Part shown: positions 8,473-16,886 of the stretch, piece by piece
Layout: every line of letters starts with the position of its first letter
Numbering within the stretch: position 1 is the first letter of the stretch
Origin: Hymenobacter sp. BRD128
Lineage (GTDB): Bacteria > Bacteroidota > Bacteroidia > Cytophagales > Hymenobacteraceae
Reading direction: 5' to 3'
Assembly: GCF_013256625.1 (NCBI RefSeq)
Contig: NZ_CP053908.1
Coordinates: 1,736,001 to 1,800,000 of the forward strand
DNA: 64,000 nucleotides
Position numbers and translations under genes: made by a program
Notes under the pieces: model-generated
What the model was told of the DNA's origin: nothing
Database searches by the model: none
The model's input: the letters and a program-made list of their open reading frames with translations, nothing else

Positions 8473-9570
8473 ATGCCTCTCAACGCCCCAAAAGTAGCGG
8501 GCGCCAGCCCATCGGCCGGTGCCCAGCCCGCCCTGCCGATATTTGCGCCGCTCACCACTCCCCCGCCGATGGCTCCTTCGCCTCCCTCCCCTGCCTCGCC
8601 CGAAGCCGAGTTTTCGCCGGCTGTGCTGGCCCAGCTGCGCCGCCTGCAGGCCCGGTACGCTCCCGATGGCCAGGACCTGGCCGCTTACCTGGAAGGCCTG
8701 TATCACGCTGACTACGTGAATTATTGGGACTACATCGAGCTCGATACGCTGCTGAGCCTGCAGCGCCCGCTCACCAAGTTTCCCGACGAGAAAATCTTCA
8801 TCATCTACCACCAGATTACGGAGCTGTATTTCAAGCTCTGCCTGCACGAGTACGAGCAGCTGGGTGCCCTGGCCGAGCCCACACTGGGTGAAGTGGTGCT
8901 GCGCCTGGGCCGCGTAAACCGCTACTTCGAGAACCTCATCGACTCGTTCGACGTGATGGTGGATGGCATGGACAAGCAGCAGTTTCTGCAGTTTCGAATG
9001 AGTTTGATGCCCGCCTCGGGCTTCCAGAGCGTGCAGTACCGCTTTATTGAAATTGCCAGCACGGCCCTCGAAAACCTGGTGCCCGCCGAGAAGCGCCGCC
9101 TGCTCGGCGACGCGCCCACCCACGAGGAGTTTATGGGTTGCATCTACTGGCAGGCCGGCGCCACCGTGGAGGAAACCGGCGCCAAGGCCCTGACCCTGGT
9201 CGAGTTTGAGCGCAAGTACACCGGCCAGCTCGTGGCCCACGCCCGGCACTTCGAGCACCGCAACGCCTGGGCCGTGGTGCAGCGCCTGCCCGAGGCCGAC
9301 CGCCGCCACCCGCGCCTGGTGCGCGCCCTCAAGCAGCTCGATGTGAACGTGAACGTAAACTGGCCGCTGATGCACTACAAGTCGGCCGTGCGCTACCTCC
9401 AGCGCGACCCCACCGACGTGCCCGCCACCGGCGGCACCAACTGGCGGAACTACCTGCCGCCCAAGTTTCAGCGCCGCATCTTCTACCCGCAGCTGTGGAG
9501 CGCCCAGGAATTGGAGGAATGGGGCAAGGGATGGGTGGAAAAGGTGCTGGAGGAAATTATCACGGCTTAA
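8473..9570 (+). CDS. kynA: Tryptophan 2,3-dioxygenase family protein
   Basis: A 365-residue cytosolic haem dioxygenase-like protein. The family core begins near residue 75 (YVNYWDYIELDTLLSLQRP) and includes DEKIFIIYHQITELYFKLCL, whose His and aromatic residues line the haem/substrate pocket in characterised enzymes. Further family features are VRLGRVNRYFENLIDSFDVM-like helices and the later FRMSLMPASGFQS segment, matching the conserved FR-x-G-S-GFQS block in part. The first 60 residues are Pro/Ala-rich and look disordered; Met 33 (8569) is an alternative start. Expected reaction: L-tryptophan to N-formylkynurenine. No other kynurenine-pathway gene is adjacent, so the assignment is at family level. 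Confidence 0.8.
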   Translation: MPLNAPKVAGASPSAGAQPALPIFAPLTTPPPMAPSPPSPASPEAEFSPAVLAQLRRLQARYAPDGQDLAAYLEGLYHADYVNYWDYIELDTLLSLQRPLTKFPDEKIFIIYHQITELYFKLCLHEYEQLGALAEPTLGEVVLRLGRVNRYFENLIDSFDVMVDGMDKQQFLQFRMSLMPASGFQSVQYRFIEIASTALENLVPAEKRRLLGDAPTHEEFMGCIYWQAGATVEETGAKALTLVEFERKYTGQLVAHARHFEHRNAWAVVQRLPEADRRHPRLVRALKQLDVNVNVNWPLMHYKSAVRYLQRDPTDVPATGGTNWRNYLPPKFQRRIFYPQLWSAQELEEWGKGWVEKVLEEIITA

Positions 9571-9585
9571 TTAATCACTTCGCAC

Positions 9586-10110
9586 TTGAAGCCCATGAGA
9601 CTACATTTATCAGAAAACCAATTACAAACTCAAATTAGGTATTTTGCCTACTATGAAATAGCATCAGGCATTCTCACAACTGGTTTTGTTGTGTTTTTAT
9701 TGGCTCAGACTACAAGTTTATTAGGGCTGGCATTACTACTATACGTAGGTTTCTTAGCCTTGACTGGCTTCACTATCTACTGTGGCTATCTTACGCTAAA
9801 GCACCCCTATCGGGGCTTGCAATTAAGTAGAATTAGTTTGATGACTCAATTTTTAGGATTCGCTGCCGGAGGCTATTCATTCCGATATTTTGCTGGACCA
9901 TTTTTGGCTATCAGCGCCGACTTAACCAATGACCTAATTCTTCGGGCTGAGTTTGCTTTCGGAGAATTTAATTTCAAGATTAATGGCTCATCTGACACAC
10001 TACTATTATCTATCAATGCGGTGGCAATGTTATTGTTTTGGCGCACAACCTTTTGGTTAAACGAATGGCATATCCGTTATATTAAAACTCGAGTTTTATT
10101 GGCTGAATAA
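9586..10110 (+). CDS. AT-rich hypothetical membrane protein
   Basis: A 174-residue protein with about four transmembrane helices (IASGILTTGFVVFLLA, LLGLALLLYVGFLALTG, a Phe-rich segment near 85-105, and NAVAMLLFWRTTFWL) and a basic C-terminal tail. I do not recognise a family. Codon usage is strikingly AT-rich (TTA, ATT, AAT codons) against the GC-rich genes on either side, and the following 70 bases are also AT-rich. This suggests recent acquisition. It follows the tryptophan dioxygenase gene by 15 bases and may be cotranscribed. Confidence 0.65.
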   Translation: MKPMRLHLSENQLQTQIRYFAYYEIASGILTTGFVVFLLAQTTSLLGLALLLYVGFLALTGFTIYCGYLTLKHPYRGLQLSRISLMTQFLGFAAGGYSFRYFAGPFLAISADLTNDLILRAEFAFGEFNFKINGSSDTLLLSINAVAMLLFWRTTFWLNEWHIRYIKTRVLLAE

Positions 10111-10181
10111 CTATTTTATAAATAAAAATAATTTGTAAATTATATTATTTAAACTGATTTACTATTATTCCTCCTCAATTA

Positions 10182-10733
10182 GTGCTTACTACTCGTCTGA
10201 CGTCTCTCGTCCTGCTAGTCCTGCTAGCCCCCGCCACCTCCTTCGCCCAAGTCGTTACGCCCGACTCACCGCTGCCCCGGCTGCTGGCCGAGCGCAAGGT
10301 GCTCACCCGCCAGTATGCCGAGGCTAACGCGCAGCGCCACGGCCTGCTGGGTCTCAGCAACAAGCCTTCTAAAAAGGACTTGCAGGACGTGGTAGATGCC
10401 CTGCAAGGCATCGTGAACAAGGACGAGCAGATAGTGGCCGCGCTCAATGAAACGGCCGCGCAGGCCCAGACCACCGCTGCCCAGCTTCAAACCACGACCA
10501 CGACGCTGCAAAACACCGGCCGCGACGACCGCAACCTCACCGCCCAGCGCCTCAGCGAGTTGCAGGACGAGCAGCAGAACCTGCAAGAGCGCCTGCGCCA
10601 GGCCACCGACAAGCAGCGCACGCTGGAAGCCGACCTGCACGAAGCCCAGCAGGGCCGCACCGTGCGCGATGGCTTGGTGGTGGCCCTGGCGCTAGCCTGC
10701 GCGGGGCTGGTTTTTTGGCGGCGGCGGCGCTAG
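10182..10733 (+). CDS. Exported coiled-coil protein with C-terminal membrane anchor
   Basis: A 183-residue protein starting at GTG 10182. It has a signal peptide (LTSLVLLVLLAPATSFA, cleavage before QVV), a long Gln/Ala/Thr/Leu-rich helical region from about residue 30 to 155 that should form a coiled coil, and a final hydrophobic helix (VVALALACAGLVFW) closed by RRRR. The topology would place the coiled coil in the periplasm with both ends near the inner membrane. No family is recognised. It precedes the SWIM gene by 57 bases in the same direction, but nothing ties it to that system. Confidence 0.6.
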   Translation: MLTTRLTSLVLLVLLAPATSFAQVVTPDSPLPRLLAERKVLTRQYAEANAQRHGLLGLSNKPSKKDLQDVVDALQGIVNKDEQIVAALNETAAQAQTTAAQLQTTTTTLQNTGRDDRNLTAQRLSELQDEQQNLQERLRQATDKQRTLEADLHEAQQGRTVRDGLVVALALACAGLVFWRRRR

Positions 10734-10790
10734 GCCAGCCGGGCGCCGGCCCTAACTTGGGCTGCCAAGTACGCCCCCCGGTTGCCGCCC

Positions 10791-13700
10791 ATGATACCCT
10801 TTTCCGAAGACCAGGCCACGGCCCTCGTCACCGACCCCGGCACGCTGAAGCGCGGCCAGGAGCTGGCTAGCCCGGCCAACTGGGCCGGCCTGGGCCGTAC
10901 CAATACGGCCGCCTGGGGCGAGTGCGCCGGCAGCGGCAGCCGCCCCTACCTCACGGGTATCGACCTCACGGAGCCGGCGTTTAAGTGCTCGTGCCCGAGC
11001 CAGGTGTTTCCGTGCAAGCACGGGGCCGGGTTGTTGCTGCTACTGGCCCGGCAGCCGGCGCTGCTGGCACCCGGCGTGCCGCCCGCCTGGCTGGCCGAGT
11101 GGCTGGCCCGTCGCCAAAGCAAAAGCGCAGCACAAGCGGCGGCTAAACCCGCCAAAAAGCCAGCTACCGGCGCCACCGAAGCTAGCCCGCCGGCCGCCGC
11201 TCCCGCACCCGCCGCCCTATCCAGCGCCACCCAGCAAAAGCGCGAAGCACAGCGCCAGGCCCGCATGCAGACCGGCGCCGAAGACCTCGAAACCTGGCTG
11301 CTCGACCTGCTGCGCGCCGGCCTGGCCGACCTCGCCGGCAAGCCTCGCAGCCTGTGGGAAAACCAGGCCGCCCGCCTCGTTGACAACCAGCTGCCCGGCC
11401 TGGCCGCCGCCTTGCGCGAGCTGGCCGACTACCCCACCGCCGGCCCGGCCTGGGCCGCCCGCCTGCTAGCCCGCCTCGGCGAAATCTACCTGCTGCTGCG
11501 CACCTTTCTGAACCGCGAAAACCTGGCGCCCGCCGCCCGGCAGGACGTGGCTCAGCACGTCGGCCTCACGCTCAAAAAAGAAGTGCTGCTGGCTGACCCG
11601 GCCGCCCTCGCCATTGCGGATACCTGGCTGGTGCTGGGCCAGCATACCTGGCCCGAAGAGCGCCTCACCGGCCGCCGCAGCTGGCTGCATGGCCAACACT
11701 CGGGTCGCTTAGCGCTGCTGCTGGAATTTGCGTTTGGCAGCCGGGCGTTTGCCACGATGCTCGTGCCGCAAGCGAGGTACGCGGGCGAATTGGTGTTTTA
11801 TCCGGGTTTGCTGCGGCTGCGGGCGGTAGCCAGCGCCAGCCTCGCGCGCCGGTCCGATGCGGCAGGCGGCTGGCCCGCGCCCCGCACTCTGGCTAGCCTG
11901 CTCGACGCCTATGCCGCCAGCCTGGCCCGCCAGCCGTGGCTGCGTGAACTACCGGCCAGCGTATGGGCCACAGTGGGCCGGAGCGCGGCGGGCACCTGGC
12001 AGCTGCACGACCCTGCGACGGGTGCGGCCCTGCCCCTGACGCTACCCGACGGGCTACGCGGCTGGCACCTGCTGGCCCTGAGCGGTGGGCAGCCCCTGGC
12101 CTTGTTTGGCGAGTGGGACGGCCAGGCGTTTCGCGTGCTCAGCTATTGGTGGGCGAAACCAGCCGGGGTGCTGCCAGTGCCCGCCGCCAGCCCCAGTGCG
12201 CCAACAGCGCCCGCCCCACCTCCGGCCAATCCCTGGCCTACGCTGCTGCGCGTGGCGTTGTTAGGCACTCGGCAAAGCACCGAGGCCCTGCCCAGCCTGG
12301 ATTTGGGCGACTTTCCGGCGGCCGACAGCCGCGAGCAGCAGCTTTTGCTGAGTGCCGGCACGCTGGCATTGCTGCGCAAAGCTGGCTTCCAGTTGGTGGC
12401 TAGCCCCCTGCCAGCGCCGGCCCCACCCGAAACCCGGCCGCTGGTGGGGCCAGCGGGCCACGCGCTGCTGCGCCAGCTGCTGAGCCGCCCGCATTATCGC
12501 CCGCTCCTCAGCGACTATTTGCAGAATATGGGCCAGCACCAGCGGGTAGTGCCCCCCGCGCTGCTTGCCAAGGTACTGGGCTGGGTGCAGGAGCAACCCT
12601 GGGCCGCACCATTCGTGGAGGAAGCGCTGGGTGAGCGGGGCCGCTGGCTAGCCGCCCAAAACTCCGCTTGGCACTTCATCCTAGTTGCCGCCACCCAGCA
12701 CGTGCCCACCGAGGCCGACTGGCTCACCGGCCCCCCGCCGCGCCGCCGGCTTTACCTCGAGCAGCAACTACTTGCTGACCCGGGCCACGCGGCCCGGCTA
12801 CTGGCCGAAACCCTGCCGCAAGAACCCGCCGCCACGCAAGTAGCCCTGCTGGGCGCACTCGACGCATTGCCGCTAGCCGCCCCACTGCCCACCGAGTTTG
12901 GGCCGGTGCTGGAGCCGGTGCTCATCAGCCGGGCTAAAGAGGTGCGCCAAACGGCCGCCCGCTGGCTAGCCCGCACCGCCGAAAATCCGCTGCTGCCGCG
13001 CCTGTGGGGCCGCGCGGCGCCGCTCATCAAACATAAAACCAAGCTGCTGGGCCGCGATACGCTGGCCATCACCCTGCCCACCTGGTCGGCCGAGTGGCAG
13101 CGCGACGGCATCGAGCAGAAAAATACGGACTACGCCGGGGGCGAAAAAGCCGCGCAGCTCGGCCAGCTGCTAGCCCTGCTGCCGCCCAGCTTTTGGGCCA
13201 CGGCCTGGGGCGTGAGCGCCACCCAGGCCGTGGCCCTGGCGGCCGCCTCCGAGTGGGCGGCGGTACTACTGCCGGCCTGGCTGCGGGCCGCCCGCCTGCA
13301 CCACGATGCCGAGTTTGCACTGGCCCTGCTGCTGCACGAGGCTAGCCAGCCCAGCCTGCCGCCCAAGTCGCGCCTGCTGGTCGAAGCCTCGTGGGTGCTG
13401 GCGCCCGGTCAAAAAGAAACCTGGCTGCTGGCCGCGCTCCCGGCCTCGGCCGCCGCACTGCCGCCTGGCAATGGCTGGGCCCACTGGCTGCCGCTGGCCG
13501 CGCAGCCCTGGTCGGCGGCGCTGTGGCAGCGGGCGCTGCCGCTGCTGCGGGCGGCCCTGCGCCAGCCGGCGTCGTGGGCACCCGAGCAAACCGACCTCGA
13601 CCAGGCCGTGCGCAGCCTGCTGTTTGCGCTAGGGTCTAGTGACGAGCCCGGCCTGCTGGCCCACCTCCCCACCGGCCTGGGCGAGCTCTCCGAGGTGCAG

Positions 13701-13793
13701 CCCCGCTTTGCCGAAGAAGTGGCGCAGGTGCTGGAGCTGCTGGAGCTGCGTCCTCGCTTGACCGCTAGCTTGCTGGAAGGACCTAACTCTTAA
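10791..13793 (+). CDS. SWIM zinc-finger protein with DUF5691 region
   Basis: About 1000 residues, cytosolic. A SWIM zinc finger is visible at residues 66-77 (C-S-C, six residues, C-K-H: KCSCPSQVFPCKHG), a fold used for nucleic-acid or protein binding. An Ala/Pro-rich linker (about 110-150) follows, then long Leu/Ala-rich helical repeats. From about residue 470 (NPWPTLLRVALLGTRQS) it matches the DUF5691 family, usually found next to MoxR, DUF5682 and vWA genes. I preferred ATG 10791 over TTG 10782 because family proteins begin close to the FSEDQ segment. It is the first gene of the MoxR/vWA locus; a repeat-type terminator separates it from the ATPase. GCTAGC occurs 11 times inside the gene. 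Confidence 0.82.
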   Translation: MIPFSEDQATALVTDPGTLKRGQELASPANWAGLGRTNTAAWGECAGSGSRPYLTGIDLTEPAFKCSCPSQVFPCKHGAGLLLLLARQPALLAPGVPPAWLAEWLARRQSKSAAQAAAKPAKKPATGATEASPPAAAPAPAALSSATQQKREAQRQARMQTGAEDLETWLLDLLRAGLADLAGKPRSLWENQAARLVDNQLPGLAAALRELADYPTAGPAWAARLLARLGEIYLLLRTFLNRENLAPAARQDVAQHVGLTLKKEVLLADPAALAIADTWLVLGQHTWPEERLTGRRSWLHGQHSGRLALLLEFAFGSRAFATMLVPQARYAGELVFYPGLLRLRAVASASLARRSDAAGGWPAPRTLASLLDAYAASLARQPWLRELPASVWATVGRSAAGTWQLHDPATGAALPLTLPDGLRGWHLLALSGGQPLALFGEWDGQAFRVLSYWWAKPAGVLPVPAASPSAPTAPAPPPANPWPTLLRVALLGTRQSTEALPSLDLGDFPAADSREQQLLLSAGTLALLRKAGFQLVASPLPAPAPPETRPLVGPAGHALLRQLLSRPHYRPLLSDYLQNMGQHQRVVPPALLAKVLGWVQEQPWAAPFVEEALGERGRWLAAQNSAWHFILVAATQHVPTEADWLTGPPPRRRLYLEQQLLADPGHAARLLAETLPQEPAATQVALLGALDALPLAAPLPTEFGPVLEPVLISRAKEVRQTAARWLARTAENPLLPRLWGRAAPLIKHKTKLLGRDTLAITLPTWSAEWQRDGIEQKNTDYAGGEKAAQLGQLLALLPPSFWATAWGVSATQAVALAAASEWAAVLLPAWLRAARLHHDAEFALALLLHEASQPSLPPKSRLLVEASWVLAPGQKETWLLAALPASAAALPPGNGWAHWLPLAAQPWSAALWQRALPLLRAALRQPASWAPEQTDLDQAVRSLLFALGSSDEPGLLAHLPTGLGELSEVQPRFAEEVAQVLELLELRPRLTASLLEGPNS

Positions 13794-13824
13794 TTAGATG
13801 ACCTAACTTACTACCTAACCCCAG

Positions 13825-13863
13825 AAGCACGTCATGCTTCCCTGTGGTCAGCATGACGTGCTT
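13825..13863 (+). terminator. Palindromic repeat acting as terminator (GTCATGC...GCATGAC family, copy 1)
   Basis: Arms AAGCACGTCATGCT (13825-13838) and AGCATGACGTGCTT (13850-13863) pair perfectly around an 11-base loop and run into T residues. Related palindromes occur at 39011-39055 and 44490-44589. It separates the SWIM gene from the MoxR gene. Confidence 0.8.
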
Positions 13864-13908
13864 TTTTGCCTTGCTCACTGTTGACTACCATTAGCACTCA
13901 CTTAAGAA

Positions 13909-14987
13909 ATGACCGCCCTCCGCCCCCACGTCGAAGACCTGTACGCCGAAGAGCTGGCCGCCCTGCGCGCCGCCGACGACCGCCCCAAGCCGCCGGGCTG
14001 GCAGCTGTCGCCCTGGGCGGTGGTGACGTATGTGCTAGGGGGGAAGCTGGATAACGGCTTCGAGGTTGAACCCAAATACATCGGCCAGCGGCGACTCATG
14101 GAAATAGCGGTGGCCACGCTAGCCACCGACCGCGCCCTGCTGCTGCTGGGCGTGCCCGGCACCGCCAAAAGCTGGGTGAGCGAGCACCTGGCCGCCGCCA
14201 TCAGCGGGCACACCAACCTGCTGGTGCAGGGCACCGCCGGCACCGCCGAAGACAGCCTGCGCTACTCCTGGAACTACGCCCGCCTGCTGGCCGAGGGGCC
14301 CTCACTGGCGGCGCTGGTACCCAGCCCGCTCTACCGCGGCATGCAGGACGGCCAGCTCGTGCGAATCGAGGAACTGACCCGCATCCCGTCCGACGTGCAG
14401 GACACGCTGCTCACTATGCTCTCCGAAAAAGTGCTACCGATACCCGAGCTGAGTACCGAGATTCAGGCCACCCAGGGCTTCAACATCATCGCCACCGCCA
14501 ACGACCGCGACCGGGGCGTGAACGAACTGAGCAGCGCCCTGCGCCGCCGCTTCAATGCTGTGGTGCTGCCCCTGCCCGCTAGCCTCGACGAGGAAGTGCG
14601 CATCGTGCAAACCCGCGTTGAGAAGCAAGGCCGCACCTTGCAGCTGCCCGCCGAGGCCCCGGCCCTGGCCCAGATTCAGCGCCTCGTCACGGTGTTTCGG
14701 GAGCTGCGCCAGGGCCGCACCGACAACGGCAAAACCAAGCTCAAGAGCCCAAGCGGCACGCTCAGCACCGGCGAGGCCATCTCGGTAATGAACGCCGGCC
14801 AGGCCCTGGCCGCTTACTTCGGCGACGGCACCCTGCGCGCCGCCGACCTGGCCGCCGGCCTCACCGGCGCCGTCATCAAAGACCCCGCCCCGACCGCGTG
14901 GTGTGGCTCGAATACCTCGAAACCGTGGTGAAGGAGCGCGACGGCTGGCAGGATTTGTACCGGGCGTGCCGGGAAGTGGTGGAGTAG
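13909..14987 (+). CDS. MoxR family AAA+ ATPase, frameshifted near its 3' end
   Basis: An AAA+ ATPase of the MoxR class, about 359 residues when read through. Walker A is GVPGTAKS at residues 81-88, Walker B lies in LVRIEELTRIP, sensor 1 in IIATANDRDR, and the arginine-finger region is SSALRRRFN. The C-terminal lid starts near residue 250. The first frame stops at 14931 after an unlikely tail (TAWCGSNTSKPW). One extra C in the run at 14888-14891 restores a plausible end, PDRVVWLEYLETVVKERDGW and on to the stop at 14985-14987. MoxR ATPases typically act with vWA partners as chaperones or remodelling factors; the vWA gene is at 20311. Confidence 0.85.
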
Positions 14988-15066
14988 CAGGTGTGCAATT
15001 GAGCCCGGGCCGGCATCAGGAATACGGGCATGGCCCTCTGTGTACTCATTCTTCCCGCGCTTTCCT

Positions 15067-16149
15067 ATGAATTCCCGTCTACGCTGCCTGGCGCCTGGCC
15101 ATCTGCTCACCTTTTTTTTAGTTGTTGCCGCGCTGCTAGGGTGCAGGCCAGCCTCTTTGCCGCCGAGAAACTACCGGGAGGTGCTCGTCGTCAATCATAC
15201 CATCTGGCTGCTGACAGCAGCCGGCAAAATTGAGGTCTACGATGCGCAGGGCACTCCGCAGCCGCTTCCCTCGGTGGCGGCAGTTACGGCCCAGCACCTC
15301 GCCACCGATGGTGACAATGTACTTGCCCAGATTGGCAGTCGGCTGGCACGCTGGAACGTGGCTAAATCGAGGTGGGAAACCGTCGGTAAAATGCCGGCCA
15401 CCGCCTTTGGCATCGCTGCCAACCGCCAGCACCGCGTGTTTGCCGTCACCACCGAGGGCGTGCTTGAGGTGGGCACCGGCAAAACCTACCTCCCAACTTC
15501 ATGGCCCAACCACCAGCTGCGGCAGCTCACCGCTTTCGGCCAGCCCGCCGCCTGCTTTATGGATAGCGAGGACCGGCTGTGGCTAGGCTTCGGGTACGGG
15601 GAATGGGGCGGCAATATCTTTGCTTTTGACACCAATAAGCACAAATTCAGCGACTTGCAATTCAACAAGTTCAACATAGAGCTAAGTCCGGTGAAGTCGT
15701 TCTTTCAGCTTCCCAACGGCGTGGGCGTTTCGGCGGGGCTGCAGCACTTCACCAATTCCGGGACGCTGGCTGAATTTACGCCCGCCGGGGCCCGCCTGCT
15801 CTACGATACCTGGGCCGACCGCGACACGGCCCGGACCAGGCAGCCCCACTTTACAGAGCAACCTTACATTGGCCCCGCTACCTACGACGCAGCCGCCAAC
15901 CAGCTTTATTTTTATTCGCAGCTGGGCGTCTACCAAGCGCCTTATGGCCAAGACCTTACCAAGCTAACCAGCTGGCACAAGGTGTTCGAGCCCCGGTTGC
16001 ACTGGCGCAGCGGCCAGCCCGATGCCATAGGGTCGCCCATGAACGTGCTAGCCATGCTGGCGCTCGGCGAAGGCAAGCTGGTTCTGCTAACCCAGAACGA
16101 TGGGGCAGGCATCTGGAACGGCCATTCCTTCGAGCTGCTGACTCCGTAA
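15067..16149 (+). CDS. Lipoprotein of unknown function, beta-propeller-like
   Basis: A 360-residue protein from ATG 15067, with a lipoprotein signal (HLLTFFLVVAALLGC; lipobox LLGC), so likely anchored in the outer or inner membrane. The body has repeating segments of the type LWLGFGYGEWGGNIFAFD and IWNGHSFELL, which suggests a sensor-like beta-propeller; no catalytic motif is seen. I do not recognise a family. It lies inside the MoxR/vWA locus but shows no evident link to it. An in-frame ATG at 15040 would spoil the signal peptide. Confidence 0.6.
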   Translation: MNSRLRCLAPGHLLTFFLVVAALLGCRPASLPPRNYREVLVVNHTIWLLTAAGKIEVYDAQGTPQPLPSVAAVTAQHLATDGDNVLAQIGSRLARWNVAKSRWETVGKMPATAFGIAANRQHRVFAVTTEGVLEVGTGKTYLPTSWPNHQLRQLTAFGQPAACFMDSEDRLWLGFGYGEWGGNIFAFDTNKHKFSDLQFNKFNIELSPVKSFFQLPNGVGVSAGLQHFTNSGTLAEFTPAGARLLYDTWADRDTARTRQPHFTEQPYIGPATYDAAANQLYFYSQLGVYQAPYGQDLTKLTSWHKVFEPRLHWRSGQPDAIGSPMNVLAMLALGEGKLVLLTQNDGAGIWNGHSFELLTP

Positions 16150-16158
16150 GTCCTACGC

Positions 16159-16560
16159 CTACAGCACCCCGAGCCACACATTGGCCGCGCCCTCATCCAC
16201 GAAGCGGGCAAACTGCACGGGGCTGGTGGCCGAGCAGTTGCTATAGGCCTGGGGCAGGCTGGCTAGGTAGTCGGGCAGCACCAGCACGCCCACGCGCAGC
16301 GGCTCGCCCAGCGCCTGCTGCACCTGGGGCAGGTATTGGGTAGTTACCCATTCGGCGCTGTTGGGGCAGCGGCACACGCGGCGGCGCGAGTCGATGAGCC
16401 AGTGGCCGCAGCCGTGGTGCAGCGCCGCCCGGTGCAGGGCATTGTAGCCGAGGCGCAGCTCCGTTTCGGTGACGGAGCGCAGCCAGCGGCCCATCAGCAG
16501 GCCCAGGTCGGGGCGGTAAGTGACTTCTAAAAACGTGGAGGAGAAGAGGTCCGAGTTCAT
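16159..16560 (-). CDS. Hypothetical protein, possibly STAS/SpoIIAA-like fold
   Basis: A 133-residue cytosolic protein starting at ATG 16560 (MNSDLFSSTFLEV). The pattern of a first strand with a modest ligand-type loop (YRPDLGLLMGRW), a helix (ELRLGYNALHRAAL) and a central strand GHWLIDSRRR resembles the small STAS/SEC14-like proteins common in Hymenobacter. The protein at 36232 has the same outline (a DDRR where this one has DSRR). Function unknown. It opposes its neighbours within the MoxR/vWA locus. Confidence 0.55.
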   Translation of the reverse strand: MNSDLFSSTFLEVTYRPDLGLLMGRWLRSVTETELRLGYNALHRAALHHGCGHWLIDSRRRVCRCPNSAEWVTTQYLPQVQQALGEPLRVGVLVLPDYLASLPQAYSNCSATSPVQFARFVDEGAANVWLGVL

Positions 16561-16886
16561 AGGCAACGGCTGAGGAATTGCAGAAAAGAGAGCGGCAGGA
16601 TACCTGAACCTACGAAGTCTGAAAAACGGGCGGTTTGGATGAATCCGTCCCAAATACGTGTTCTTTTTGGTACTTTATTGCTTTTTTGTCCTATTTTGAC
16701 ACCACCACCTTTGCCCTTACCCGCCACTACTACTTATTCCGGATACAGTACAAAACCGATGGCACGCCGGTAGCGCCCGGTGCAAACTTGCGGGCGATTT
16801 TCTCTACCTTGCTGCTTGCCCATGACCGCCCCCTGGCGACAGAAGTTGCTTAGCCCGCAAGTCCCTGGCCAATTATCTTTTTTCAT
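16561..16886. other. Intergenic region between divergent genes
   Basis: A 326-base gap between the minus-strand gene ending its 5' side at 16560 and the DUF5682 gene. It must hold promoters for both. TATCTTTT about 15 bases before ATG 16887 is one mismatch from TAnnTTTG. A 72-codon open frame at 16635-16853 is not supported by any family or codon pattern. Nothing else is evident. Confidence 0.5.

Noticed and set aside
8464..9375. 303-codon minus-strand frame opposite the tryptophan dioxygenase gene
   Set aside because: Shadow frame; His/Gln/Val-rich complement of the dioxygenase codons.
622..14891. Programmed ribosomal frameshifting in the permease and MoxR genes
   Set aside because: The C-runs are not classic slippery heptamers, no downstream stimulatory structure is evident, and similar lesions occur in unrelated genes.
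16635..16853. 72-codon plus-strand frame before the DUF5682 gene
   Set aside because: No family, no signal peptide, mixed codon use, and it lies where promoters are expected.
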